From contig NZ_SCNV01000028.1 in NCBI RefSeq assembly GCF_005503145.1, forward strand, positions 1 through 64,000: a DNA stretch of 64,000 nucleotides, written 5' to 3'. The DNA comes from Burkholderia sp. 4M9327F10 (GTDB lineage: Bacteria; Pseudomonadota; Gammaproteobacteria; Burkholderiales; Burkholderiaceae). Shown piece after piece: positions 17,687-26,617 of the stretch. The notes below the pieces were generated by a model, which saw nothing but the letters and a program-made list of their open reading frames with translations, was not told the DNA's origin and did no database searches. How positions within the stretch are numbered: the stretch's first letter is position 1; every line of letters begins with the position of its first letter. Made by a program: the position numbers and the translations under genes.

Positions 17687-17959
17687 CTAAGCAGTACTTC
17701 GCACGAAGGCGAGGAGCAAGCTGTAGTCGCCCTTATCCGCCGCACGCAACGCGGCTAAGTAATCCGACCGGGCGTTATCTGCTTTAACCAACGTCCCGCC
17801 TCCGCCCCACGAAAACGGTTCCTGTTTCACGCTGCGCAAGAGCGCATCAGCCATCATTCGGGAGTGTCGGCCATTGCCATTCGGAAAAGGATGGATCCAC
17901 ACCAGCTCGCGGTGAAATCGCGCAGCAGTCTCATCGATGGGGAATGTGCGGTTGTCGAC
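17687..17959 (-). pseudogene. Fic/DOC domain fragment (N-terminus missing)
   Basis: An open frame of 90 codons holds the C-terminal half of a Fic protein, close to the 'mobile mystery protein B' group. DETAARFHRELVWIHPFP leads into the complete catalytic motif HPFPNGNGRHSR (HxFx(D/N)GNGRxxR), which in intact Fic enzymes transfers AMP from ATP. The frame is closed upstream by a TAG at 17960-17962, and the preceding 140 bp encode no recognisable Fic N-terminus, including the Trp/Phe-rich segment expected there. No partner antitoxin is present. A GTG at 17900-17902 could start only a 71-residue piece. Most likely a decayed toxin-like gene. Confidence 0.8.
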
Positions 17960-18107
17960 CTATAGGGCATCAAATCCATCTAAATTGCTTCACTATAAGC
18001 CAGCATTTGCGCGGCAGCTTACTTCGAACGCCAGCCGCCCGGACCGATAACAGAAATGCCCCGCCATCGACGCTGTGCACATGTAGTAATGCCGTAGACG
18101 AATGAAA

Positions 18108-18133
18108 AAGGCCTCGACAGTCGTCGAGGCCTT
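18108..18133 (-). terminator. Intrinsic terminator of the efflux operon
   Basis: AAGGCCTCGA-N6-TCGAGGCCTT, 10-bp perfect stem, followed on the minus strand by a T-run (TTTTTCATTC). It lies 33 nt after the outer-membrane channel stop at 18166. The rest of the 17592-18165 gap holds only the Fic fragment and the permease hairpin. Confidence 0.85.
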
Positions 18134-18165
18134 GAGACCCATCGCTAAGCGCTAGCAACTCTCTC

Positions 18166-19686
18166 TCAGTTTGCCGAAGCCCCTGAAGCCGCTGCCGGCG
18201 TACTCGCCGCGCTGTAATCCACCGGCGCGTCGGCCGGCCGCGGTTGATCGCCGTTGTGCTCGATCCACCCGCCACCCAGCGCCTGATACAGATCCACCAG
18301 GTTCGTGAGCCGCGCCACCCGTGCCGAAATCAGCGCTTGCTGCGCCGAATAGAGATCGGTCTGCGCAGTCAGCACCGACAGGTAGCTGTCCACACCATTG
18401 CGATAGCGCAGATCCGACAGATCGAGCCGGCGCTGTTCCGCGAACGTATCGCGCTGGAGCGCCGCAATCTGTTCGTCGTACGTACCGCGTGCCGCGAGTC
18501 CGTCCGCCACTTCGCGGAAGGCCGTCTGAATCGCCTTTTCGTACGTCGCGACCTGGATGTTCTTCTGCACATGCGCGAGATCGAGGTTGGCCTTGTTCTC
18601 GCCGCCCGCGAAGATCGGCAAGGTGATCGTCGGCGTGAAGCCCCATGCCGCCGAACCCGGCTTGAACAAACCGCCCAGCGTCGGGCTCAGCGTGCCGAAG
18701 TTGCCGGTCAGCGAGATCTTCGGGAAGAACGCTGCGCGCGCCGCCCCGATATTCGCGTTAGCCGCCAGCAGGTTCTCTTCGGCTTCCATGATGTCCGGAC
18801 GCCGCGTCAGCAGATCCGAAGGCAGACCAGCCGGAATATCCGTGAGGAGATCCTGGTCGCCGAGCGGCAGCCCCGGCGGCAAATCGTCAGGCAACGGCTC
18901 GCCCACCAGCAGCACCAGCGCGTTGACCGCCTGGGCACGCAAGCGCGCCTCGGCCTGATAGTTTGCGTTGGCCTGCTCGACCACCGTTTGTGCCTGGCGC
19001 AGGTCGAGTTCCGAACCCGTGCCGTTGTCGAACTGCAGCTTGTTGATCCGATAGGATTCCTGAGCCGTTTTCAGCGTGTCCTCAGTCACCTTCAACAGAT
19101 CGTCGTACGACAGCACGGTCAGATACTGATCCGCCACCTGCGACACCAGCGAGATCTCAGCCGCCTTGCGGGCTTGCGCCGTGGCCAGATACTGGTCGAG
19201 CGCCTGGTCCTTCAGGCTGCGAATCCGGCCGAAGAAGTCCAGTTCCCACGAGGCGTTGAGCCCGACCGAATACTGGGTCGAGAGCTCTTGCCCTGGCAGC
19301 GAGAGGTCAGCCGGAGTACGCGTCTTGGCTTCCGAACCCGCCGCATTGATGGTCGGGAACAGGCTCGAGCGCGCCACCCGGTACTGCGCCTGCGCCTGCT
19401 GGATATTCAGCACCGACACGCGCAGATCGCGGTTGTTCTTCAGCGCAATCTCGATCAGCCGCTGCAGGCGCGGATCGACGAAGAAATTGCGCCAGCCGAT
19501 ATCCGCCGCGGCCTGGCCGTTGGCGCTGCGCGCGCCGCCGTTCGCCGCGCCCGGCTGCGTCGAGTAGACGCCGTCCGTCGGGAAGCTGCCCGAGACGGGA
19601 GCGGCCGGCCGGTCGTAGTGCGGCTCCATCGTGCAAGCCGTAGCGAGAAGCGCGACCGCCACTGCTATCAAAGAGTGTTTTTGCAT
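18166..19686 (-). CDS. RND efflux outer-membrane channel lipoprotein (NodT/OprM family)
   Basis: TolC-like outer membrane factor of 506 residues. The lipobox LLATAC places the lipidated Cys at residue 18. Two OEP repeats with long coiled-coil helices follow (for example QAQTVVEQANANYQAEARLRAQAVNALVLL and KAIQTAFREVADGL regions), with the RRPDIMEAEENLLAANANIGAARAAFFP motif of the family. The Ala/Ser-rich tail is dispensable. ATG at 19686 is chosen because it begins a proper lipoprotein signal. Its start is 1 bp after the RND pump stop, so it is co-transcribed as the channel of the tripartite pump. Confidence 0.94.
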   Translation of the reverse strand: MQKHSLIAVAVALLATACTMEPHYDRPAAPVSGSFPTDGVYSTQPGAANGGARSANGQAAADIGWRNFFVDPRLQRLIEIALKNNRDLRVSVLNIQQAQAQYRVARSSLFPTINAAGSEAKTRTPADLSLPGQELSTQYSVGLNASWELDFFGRIRSLKDQALDQYLATAQARKAAEISLVSQVADQYLTVLSYDDLLKVTEDTLKTAQESYRINKLQFDNGTGSELDLRQAQTVVEQANANYQAEARLRAQAVNALVLLVGEPLPDDLPPGLPLGDQDLLTDIPAGLPSDLLTRRPDIMEAEENLLAANANIGAARAAFFPKISLTGNFGTLSPTLGGLFKPGSAAWGFTPTITLPIFAGGENKANLDLAHVQKNIQVATYEKAIQTAFREVADGLAARGTYDEQIAALQRDTFAEQRRLDLSDLRYRNGVDSYLSVLTAQTDLYSAQQALISARVARLTNLVDLYQALGGGWIEHNGDQPRPADAPVDYSAASTPAAASGASAN

Positions 19687-19687
19687 C

Positions 19688-22600
19688 TCAATGTCCTTCC
19701 TTGCCCGAGTCATTGCCGCCCTGCGGGTCGTGAGGATGGTGCTGGTTATAGTGCTCGAGCGCCGCATCCGGGTCTTCCTTCTCACCGCCGAACTTCGCAC
19801 GAACCACGACGAAGAACATCGGGATCATGAAAATGGCGAGGAAGGTTGCCGTGATCATCCCGCCGATCACGCCGGTACCAATCGCATGCTGGCTCGCGGA
19901 GCCTGCGCCGTTACTGATAGCCAGCGGCATCACGCCGAGAATGAACGCGAGCGAAGTCATCAGGATCGGCCGCAAGCGCAGACGTGCCGCTTCCAGCGCC
20001 GCCTCGATCGGTCCCATGCCCTCACCCTGCTGCAACTCGCGGGCGAATTCCACGATCAGAATCGCGTTCTTCGCCGACAGCCCCACCGTGGTCAACAGAC
20101 CCACCTGGAAGAACACGTCGTTCTCGAGGCCACGCAGCGTGGCGGCCAGCAGTGCGCCCAGCACGCCGAGCGGCACCACCATGATCACCGAGAACGGGAT
20201 CGACCAGCTTTCATACAGCGCCGCGAGACACAGGAACACGACGAGGATCGAGATACCGTACAGGATAGGCGCTTGCGAACCCGACTGGATTTCCTGGAAC
20301 GACAGACCCGTCCATTCGTACCCGATCCCCGGCGGCAGCTTGGCTGCAATCGCCTCGATTGCCTGCATGGCCTGGCCCGTACTCTTGCCCGGCGCCGCCG
20401 CACCCTGGATTTCGACTGCCGAAATACCGTTGTAGCGTTCCAGCTTCGGCGAACCGTAAGCCCACGAACCGCTCGCGAAGGCCGAGAACGGCACCATCGT
20501 GCCCGAGCCGTTACGCACGTACCAGAGGTTCAGGTCTTCCGGGTTCATCCGGAACGGTGCGTCAGCCTGCAGATACACCTTCTTGATCCGGCTATCCGTA
20601 TCGAGGAAGTTGTTCACATAGGCCGATGCCCATGCGATCGAGAACGTCTGGTCGATGGTGGCCAACGATACACCCAGCGCCGAAGCCTTCTCGTGGTCGA
20701 TCGACACGTTGAACTGCGGCGTGTCGTTCAGGCCGTTCGGACGCACCTGAGCGAGCACCGGGTCTTTCGCAGCCATGCCGAGCAACTGGTTACGCGCGGC
20801 CATCAACGCCGCGTGACCGACACCGGCGCGGTCTTCGAGTTCGAAGTCGAAGCCGGCTGCAGTACCCAGTTCAGGAATCGACGGCGGGTTCACCGGATAC
20901 ACCAGCGCGTTCTTGTAGCCCGCAAAGCGCATGAACAACCGGCCCACCAGCGCCTGGACCTTCTGGTCCGAGTGCTGACGCACCGAGTAGTCCTTCATCC
21001 GCACGAACACGAGACCTGCATTCTGGCCGCGGCCGGCGAAGCTGAAGCCGTTCACGGTAAAGGCGGACTCGACAATGCTCTTCTCGTCGTTGAGCAGGTA
21101 GTCGGACACATCCTTGAGCGCACGCGCGGTGGTTTCCTGGGTCGAACCCGACGGCGTCTGCACCAGCACGAACATCGTGCCCTGGTCTTCATCCGGCAGG
21201 AACGACTTCGGCAAGCGCATGAACAGCATGCCCACCGCCACGATCACCACCAGATAGATGATGAGCCAGCGGCCCGAGCGCTTGATCACGTGGTGCACGC
21301 CGCTATGGTACTTGTCGCGGCTCTTCTCGAAGGTCCGGTTGAACCAGCCGAAGAAGCCCTTCTTCACTTCGTGATGGCCCTTCGGAATCGGCTTGAGAAT
21401 CGTCGCGCACAGTGCCGGTGTGAGAACCAGCGCGACCAGCACGGACAGCACCATCGCCGACACGATGGTCAGCGAGAACTGCCGGTAAATCGCACCCACC
21501 GAGCCGCCCGAGAACGCCACCGGCACGAACACCGCCGACAGCACGAGCGCCACGCCAACCAGCGCGCCGGTGATCTGATCCATGGCCTTGCGGGTCGCGT
21601 CGCGCGGCGAGAGCCCTTCTTCGGCCATCACCCGCTCGACGTTCTCCACCACCACGATCGCATCGTCCACCAGGAGACCAATGGCGAGCACCAGCCCGAA
21701 CATCGACAGCACGTTGATCGAGAAGCCCACCGCGCTCATGATCGCGAACGTGCCCAGCAGCACCACCGGCACTGCGATCGTCGGAATCAACGTTGCGCGC
21801 AGGTTCTGCAGGAACAGGTACATGACCAGGAACACCAGCACGATACCTTCGAGCAGCGTCTTGACCACTTCCTCGATCGACAGGCGCACGAACGGCGTCG
21901 TGTCATACGGGTACTTCACGACGAGGCCGTGCGGGAAGTACTTCGACAGTTCCTGCACCTTCTCGCGCACTGCCTTCGCCGTCGACAGCGCGTTCGCACC
22001 GGTAGCGAGCTGAATACCGAAACCGGCAGTCGGCTGGCCGTTGTACTTGGTGTCGAAGTTGTAGTTTTCGCCGCCCAGCTCGATGCGCGCCACGTCCTTC
22101 AGCAGCACGCGCGAGCCGTCCTGGTTCACCTTCAGCAGGATGTTGCCGAACTGCTGCGGCGTCTGCAGCAGCGTCGCTTCGCTGATGGTGGCCTGCAGCG
22201 CCTGGCCAGGCACGGCCGGTGTGCCGCCGAGCGAACCGCCCGCCACCTGCACGTTCTGCGCTTCAAGCGCCGTCTGCACATCAACCGGCGTGAGGCCGAA
22301 GTTGGTGAGCTTGTTCGCGTCGAGCCAGATCCGCATGGCGTACTGCGAGCCGAACAGCGTGACCGTACCCACACCGTCGATCCGGCTCACCGGGTCTTCG
22401 ATGTTCGAGGCGACGTAGTTCGCCAGGTCGTACTTGTTCATGCTGCCGTCTTCGGAGTTGAAGGCCAGCACGAGCAGGAAGCTGCTGCTCGATTTGGTAA
22501 CCTTCGTCCCGAGCTGCTGCACGGCTTGCGGCAGCAGCGGCGTAGCGAGCTGCAGCTTGTTCTGCACCTGCACCTGCGCAATGTCAGGATTGGTGCCGGC

Positions 22601-22885
22601 TGCGAACGTCAGCGTGATGGTGGCCGTACCCGAATCGTCCGAGGTGGACGAGATGTACAGCAAGTGGTCAAGACCACTCATCTGCTGCTCGATCACCTGC
22701 GTGACGGTGTTTTCCACCGTCTTCGCCGATGCGCCCGGGTACGTTGCGCTGATCTGCACGGCCGGCGGAGCGATGGTCGGGTATTGCGCGATCGGCAGCG
22801 TGAAGATCGACGCGACACCCGCAAGCATCAGGATGATGGCGATCACCCATGCAAAGATCGGGCGATCAATAAAAAACTTTGCCAT
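19688..22885 (-). CDS. RND multidrug efflux inner-membrane pump (HAE1, AcrB/MexB type)
   Basis: Proton-driven drug exporter of 1065 residues, full family length. TM1 starts the protein (MAKFFIDRPIFAWVIAIILM). The proton-relay Asp pair is in GLLVDDAIVVVENVERVM (TM4). Two large periplasmic loops and a second TM bundle with FQVGLLTTVGLSAKNAILIVEFA follow. It sits between its membrane fusion protein and outer-membrane channel. The HAE1 class exports hydrophobic antibiotics, dyes and detergents; BpeB/AmrB-like function is likely in this lineage, but the specific orthology is not decided here. Confidence 0.96.
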   Translation of the reverse strand: MAKFFIDRPIFAWVIAIILMLAGVASIFTLPIAQYPTIAPPAVQISATYPGASAKTVENTVTQVIEQQMSGLDHLLYISSTSDDSGTATITLTFAAGTNPDIAQVQVQNKLQLATPLLPQAVQQLGTKVTKSSSSFLLVLAFNSEDGSMNKYDLANYVASNIEDPVSRIDGVGTVTLFGSQYAMRIWLDANKLTNFGLTPVDVQTALEAQNVQVAGGSLGGTPAVPGQALQATISEATLLQTPQQFGNILLKVNQDGSRVLLKDVARIELGGENYNFDTKYNGQPTAGFGIQLATGANALSTAKAVREKVQELSKYFPHGLVVKYPYDTTPFVRLSIEEVVKTLLEGIVLVFLVMYLFLQNLRATLIPTIAVPVVLLGTFAIMSAVGFSINVLSMFGLVLAIGLLVDDAIVVVENVERVMAEEGLSPRDATRKAMDQITGALVGVALVLSAVFVPVAFSGGSVGAIYRQFSLTIVSAMVLSVLVALVLTPALCATILKPIPKGHHEVKKGFFGWFNRTFEKSRDKYHSGVHHVIKRSGRWLIIYLVVIVAVGMLFMRLPKSFLPDEDQGTMFVLVQTPSGSTQETTARALKDVSDYLLNDEKSIVESAFTVNGFSFAGRGQNAGLVFVRMKDYSVRQHSDQKVQALVGRLFMRFAGYKNALVYPVNPPSIPELGTAAGFDFELEDRAGVGHAALMAARNQLLGMAAKDPVLAQVRPNGLNDTPQFNVSIDHEKASALGVSLATIDQTFSIAWASAYVNNFLDTDSRIKKVYLQADAPFRMNPEDLNLWYVRNGSGTMVPFSAFASGSWAYGSPKLERYNGISAVEIQGAAAPGKSTGQAMQAIEAIAAKLPPGIGYEWTGLSFQEIQSGSQAPILYGISILVVFLCLAALYESWSIPFSVIMVVPLGVLGALLAATLRGLENDVFFQVGLLTTVGLSAKNAILIVEFARELQQGEGMGPIEAALEAARLRLRPILMTSLAFILGVMPLAISNGAGSASQHAIGTGVIGGMITATFLAIFMIPMFFVVVRAKFGGEKEDPDAALEHYNQHHPHDPQGGNDSGKEGH

Positions 22886-22900
22886 GAAACGGGCTCCCTG

Positions 22901-24130
22901 TTATTGCGCGCCCGATGCAGCAGAGGCTTGTGCCGTCTGAGCACCGCTGGCAGCCGGTGCGCCTTGAGCGGCGGCACTGGAGGCGGGAGTAGCAGGCAGT
23001 TGGGCTTCGACGGTCTTGACCTCCATGCCCGGACGTACCTTATCGGTACCCTGCACGATCACGCGGTCACCCGGGTTCAGGCCGCTGTCGACCACCCAGT
23101 TCGTACCGTACGTGCTCGAAGTCACGAGCTGGCGCACTGCAACCTTGTTGTCCGCACCCACGACGAGCGCGGTCGGCGTGCCCTTCTGGTCATGCGTAAT
23201 GCCGATCTGCGGCACGACGATCGCCTTGTCGTTCACGCCTTCTTCAATGCGCGCGCGCACGAACATACCCGGCAGCAGCACGCCGTCCTTGTTCTGGAAC
23301 AGCGCGCGCACGGTGACTGAACCGGTGCTCTGGTCGACCGTGACGTCGCTGAACTGCAGCTTGCCCTTCTCCGAATAGGTGCGGCCGTCTTCGAGGATCA
23401 GCGTGACCTTGGCGGCGTCCGGGCCCGACGTCTTCAAACGCCCTTCCTGGACTTCACGGCGCAGCTTGAGGCCGTCGAGGCTCGACTGCGTCAGGTCGAC
23501 GTACATCGGGTCCAACTGCTGCACCGTCGACATCAGCGTGGCCGCGCTAGCCTGCACATAGGCGCCCGGCGTCACCTGCGAGATGCCGACCTGGCCGCTC
23601 ACCGGCGAAACGACGTCCGTATAGCCGAGGTTGATCTGCGCGGTATCCACAGCAGCCTTGCCCGAGGCGACATCCGCCGCGGCCTGCCCTTCCGAAGCCA
23701 CCGCGTTGTCGTAGTCCTGCTTGCTGACGGCGTTGGCCGCGACCAGCACCTTGTAGCGGTTGGCCTGGGCCGTGACCGACACGAGGTTGGCCTGAGCCTT
23801 GGCGAGCGTTGCCTTGGCGCTGTTCAACTGGGCGATATACGGCGCCGGATCGATCTTGTACAGGCGCTGGCCGGCCTTCACCTGGCTGCCTTCGGTGAAT
23901 TCGCGGCGCAGCACGATGCCGTCCACCCGCGCGCGCACTTGCGCCACGAGGAAGGCATTGGTGCGGCCCGGCAGTTCGGTGACGACGGGCACGGAGGTCG
24001 GCTGCACAGTGACGATGCCGACTTCGGGGGTTTGTTGCGGCGGGGCCGATTGTTTTGGGCCGCACGCGGCCAGGAATACGGCGGCCGTCGCGGCACTGAT
24101 TAAGCGAAATGGAACCCGTTCGACGCGCAT
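22901..24130 (-). CDS. RND efflux membrane fusion protein (AcrA/MexA type)
   Basis: Periplasmic adaptor lipoprotein of 409 residues. The lipobox FLAAC gives lipidated Cys23. A lipoyl half-motif (VDGIVLRREFTEGSQVKAGQRLYKIDP), an alpha-hairpin (residues about 100-170), the second lipoyl half (SPVSGQVGISQVTPGAYVQ) and beta-barrel domains follow in order. A low-complexity Ala/Ser/Gln tail ends the protein. ATG at 24130 has AGAGG upstream; longer in-frame starts lack a signal peptide. It is the first gene of the efflux operon, divergent from the TetR regulator. Confidence 0.95.
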   Translation of the reverse strand: MRVERVPFRLISAATAAVFLAACGPKQSAPPQQTPEVGIVTVQPTSVPVVTELPGRTNAFLVAQVRARVDGIVLRREFTEGSQVKAGQRLYKIDPAPYIAQLNSAKATLAKAQANLVSVTAQANRYKVLVAANAVSKQDYDNAVASEGQAAADVASGKAAVDTAQINLGYTDVVSPVSGQVGISQVTPGAYVQASAATLMSTVQQLDPMYVDLTQSSLDGLKLRREVQEGRLKTSGPDAAKVTLILEDGRTYSEKGKLQFSDVTVDQSTGSVTVRALFQNKDGVLLPGMFVRARIEEGVNDKAIVVPQIGITHDQKGTPTALVVGADNKVAVRQLVTSSTYGTNWVVDSGLNPGDRVIVQGTDKVRPGMEVKTVEAQLPATPASSAAAQGAPAASGAQTAQASAASGAQ

Positions 24131-24404
24131 GGAGCGACCTCTGTCAAGGCTGAGAGAATGAAAAAGTGCGCGCATCCCTACCCCGGGGACGACAGCGCAC
24201 ACATGCGTCTTGCGACGCGTGACCGGTAGCCCTGTGCCCAATGAAGCGAACGGGCAGAGCATTCCGACAGCAATGCGCCAACCCGGGCAATGCCGCACGG
24301 CGCCGCTTTTTTTAAGGCAACGCCAAGCTTTTTGAAAGACAACAGTGACGGATATTAACCGGTCGTCACGGCTTGGGCTATCCGATCGATGGGGTGCTAT
24401 TATA

Positions 24405-24428
24405 TATACATTCGCGTATGGATGTATA
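24405..24428. promoter_or_regulatory. Candidate TetR operator in efflux control region
   Basis: Inverted repeat TATACAT-N10-ATGTATA in the 430-bp gap between the divergent membrane fusion gene and the tetR gene. Its half-sites resemble the ATACAT/ATGTAT arms of the AcrR operator of enteric bacteria, though the spacer here is 10 rather than about 6. The surrounding 24390-24500 is AT-rich and probably holds both promoters. The remainder of the gap shows nothing else. Confidence 0.6.
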
Positions 24429-24560
24429 AGTGTGTTTCACTACGCTTACAGCCCTCACGCAGCAATAATTGTTTGCGAAACGCGCAACAATCAGAGCAAT
24501 TGTGATGGGCCACGTTTAAAAGTGTCCGGGTAATCCCCCAATCAGGCAGGTCAGACGAAT

Positions 24561-25217
24561 ATGGTCAGAAGGACCAAAGAAGAGGCGCTGGAGACGCGCG
24601 CCAGCATCCTGGATGCCGCAGAAAGGGTCTTTTTCGAGAAGGGCGTGTCGCGCACTTCGCTGGCCGATATCGCCCAGGCCGCAGGCGTCACGCGCGGCGC
24701 GATCTACTGGCATTTCGCCAACAAGGGCGATCTCTTCACCGAGATGTTCGACCGCGTGCTGCTGCCGCTCGACGAACTGAAAGCCGCCTCCGTCAACCCG
24801 GAAGAGGCCGACCCGCTTGGGCGGCTGATCGATATCTGTACGCTTTGCCTGCGCGACACCGCGCTCGATCCGCGGCGGCGCCGCGTGTTCGACATCATCT
24901 TTCTAAAGTGTGAGTTCGTCGAAGAGATGGGCCCGGTGATGCTCCGCTATCAGAGCAACATGCGCGAGGCGCTCGAGAAGATCGGAACCGGTTTGCGCAA
25001 CGCGATTTCCAAAGGCCAGATGCCCGCCGATCTCGACACCAAGCTGGCGGCCACCATGCTGCACGCGTTCGTCGGCGGGGCGCTGCGCGACATGCTGTTC
25101 CTGCCCGAGTCCATCGACTACAGCGTGCACGCGCACAAGATTGTGCAGGGCATTTTCGACGCGCTGCGGCTCAGTCCTGCGTTGCGGATCGGCGGTGCGC
25201 AGGGCAGCGAAGCATGA
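24561..25217 (+). CDS. TetR/AcrR-family repressor of the efflux operon
   Basis: A 218-residue repressor. The N-terminal helix-turn-helix spans about residues 12-58 (VSRTSLADIAQAAGVTRGAI then YWHFANKGDLF), and MVRRTKEEALETR at the start is typical of AcrR/MexZ/BpeR-like regulators. The ligand-binding domain includes residues 80-200. It is divergent from the membrane fusion gene with a candidate operator between them, so it most likely represses both transcripts until a drug ligand binds. Confidence 0.92.
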   Translation: MVRRTKEEALETRASILDAAERVFFEKGVSRTSLADIAQAAGVTRGAIYWHFANKGDLFTEMFDRVLLPLDELKAASVNPEEADPLGRLIDICTLCLRDTALDPRRRRVFDIIFLKCEFVEEMGPVMLRYQSNMREALEKIGTGLRNAISKGQMPADLDTKLAATMLHAFVGGALRDMLFLPESIDYSVHAHKIVQGIFDALRLSPALRIGGAQGSEA

Positions 25218-25247
25218 CGCGGTGTGCCGCGGGCTCGCAGCCCGCGC

Positions 25248-26000
25248 TCAGCTCTGGGTAAACCAATGCGCCGCGTACAGCACCAGCGCAACCAGGAAGA
25301 TCATCGCAGCCCACACCCAGTTCGGCATGACATGCGGCGTCGGTTCCCGATGCGACACGCTATGGGAGCGTGCCCCGAACAGCGTGCTGGTCGCACGCCC
25401 GGTCAGCGCGGAGCCGTGGTCGTGGGGGCGAACCCGGCGCGCCATCCCACCCAGGTTGATCGGCCGCAGGAACACATGCTGGCGGCGGCTGTTCGCACTG
25501 CGCACCTGGTTCGGCCCCTGGCCGTGCTTGGCCTGCACAACGGCGCAGAATTCGGTGAAGAAGTCATCGGCCAGTTCGTGCAGTGCGTTCTCCAACTGGC
25601 GCGTCGGCAGTTCGGCCAACGGTCCCGTCAAGGTGGCCCACACCGAATAATCGATCCGTGTGCTCGGGCCCTGATTCGGGCCCGTCTCATCCGGGCGCAG
25701 CGTCACATCGATCTGCCCGCGCAGTGAGCCCACGCCATCGGCGCGCGCCTTGAAATTGAGCGCGCGGTGTGTTGTCGCGTCCTGCTGCTCGGCATTTTTG
25801 GTGGCGACATGGGCGCGCACTTCGTAGCGGGCGCGCAACGGTCCGAGCGGCACAGTCAGCGTCAGCGCGTACTCGCCACGCGCAAGGCGGTTAAACGATT
25901 CGCAATTGTCGAGACTCGCGCGCAGCAACGCGATGTCCTGCAGCGCGTCCCAGACATCGGACGGTGCAAGTGCAATCCGTAACGCGTCGTTCAGTTCCAT
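25248..26000 (-). CDS. CoxG/SRPBCC-family protein with C-terminal membrane anchor
   Basis: A 250-residue protein. Residues 1-150 match the carbon monoxide dehydrogenase subunit G family (MELNDALRIALAPSDVWDALQDIALLR start; conserved PLGPLRARYEV and helix ALHELADDFFTEF). Residues 150-225 are Arg/His/Ser-rich and probably unstructured; the last 22 residues form one transmembrane helix (MIFLVALVLYAAHWF). CoxG proteins recruit or mature molybdenum hydroxylases at the membrane. No cox or xanthine-dehydrogenase structural genes are in the window, so the partner is unknown. Confidence 0.85.
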   Translation of the reverse strand: MELNDALRIALAPSDVWDALQDIALLRASLDNCESFNRLARGEYALTLTVPLGPLRARYEVRAHVATKNAEQQDATTHRALNFKARADGVGSLRGQIDVTLRPDETGPNQGPSTRIDYSVWATLTGPLAELPTRQLENALHELADDFFTEFCAVVQAKHGQGPNQVRSANSRRQHVFLRPINLGGMARRVRPHDHGSALTGRATSTLFGARSHSVSHREPTPHVMPNWVWAAMIFLVALVLYAAHWFTQS

Positions 26001-26035
26001 GGCTGCCTCCCCGATGAGCGCACGAGCCCGCGAGA

Positions 26036-26464
26036 TCAGGATGTCTGATCGATACGGTCCACGCGCGACGCATAAAACGCCAGATACCCCTTGATCTGCC
26101 GGACCCCGTCGAGGGGGTTTTCATAGCACCAGACGGCGTTCTCGACCATGCCATCTTCAGTGCGCAGATGAAAGTACGACGCATCGCCCTTGAACGGGCA
26201 ATGCGACGTATGGTTGGAGCGTTCGAGCCGCGCCATATTGACATCGCTGCGCGGAAAATAAAACACCTCGGGAAGGCCGGTCTCGGTGAGTGTGAGCGCG
26301 GCCTGCGTATCGGCCATCGTGACGCCCTGATGAATCACCCTGACACGGTGACGGTTGAGGGCGACGCCGATGCGATGACCGCCGGACGCCGTGCCGCCAT
26401 GCGAGGCGGCGCCTGCGGCGGGGGACGCGGCGGGACTTTCGTCGGGCGTTGCGGCGGCGCTCAT
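26036..26464 (-). CDS. DUF427 domain protein
   Basis: A 142-residue protein. After about 45 Ala/Ser-rich residues comes a compact DUF427 domain with VIHQGVTMADT, YFPRSDVNM, SHCPFKGDASYFHL and WCYENPLDGVRQIKGYLAFY, the family's conserved stretches. The function of the family is not established. It is 35 bp upstream of the CoxG-like gene in the same direction and may share its transcript. Confidence 0.88.
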   Translation of the reverse strand: MSAAATPDESPAASPAAGAASHGGTASGGHRIGVALNRHRVRVIHQGVTMADTQAALTLTETGLPEVFYFPRSDVNMARLERSNHTSHCPFKGDASYFHLRTEDGMVENAVWCYENPLDGVRQIKGYLAFYASRVDRIDQTS

Positions 26465-26534
26465 GTCACGGCTCCGTGTGCGATAAAAGCAGGCGGTTGA
26501 TGCAGCAGTTCAGAAAACGGCTCAGGCAAGAAAA

Positions 26535-26557
26535 AAGCCACGGGAGACCCGTGGCTT
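26535..26557 (-). terminator. Intrinsic terminator
   Basis: AAGCCACGGG-AGA-CCCGTGGCTT, a 10-bp perfect stem with a 3-nt loop, followed on the minus strand by TTTTTCTTG. It ends the transcript of the secreted protein gene at 26618-27112 and separates it from the DUF427 gene. Confidence 0.88.
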
Positions 26558-26617
26558 CATTATCGGCCAATCTTCAGCCAAGCGCGTGACCTTCGCGCAA
26601 CCGGCAAATAACGCTGA

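Noticed and set aside
19631..23320. A 1229-codon open frame on + opposite the RND pump and fusion protein genes
   Set aside because: Antisense frames stay open in high-GC genes. The translation is His/Arg/Gln-rich without domains, and the minus-strand genes are full-length and well conserved.
22901..24298. Longer start for the membrane fusion protein (24298)
   Set aside because: It would destroy the lipoprotein signal and occupy the divergent control region; ATG at 24130 has a ribosome site and lipobox.
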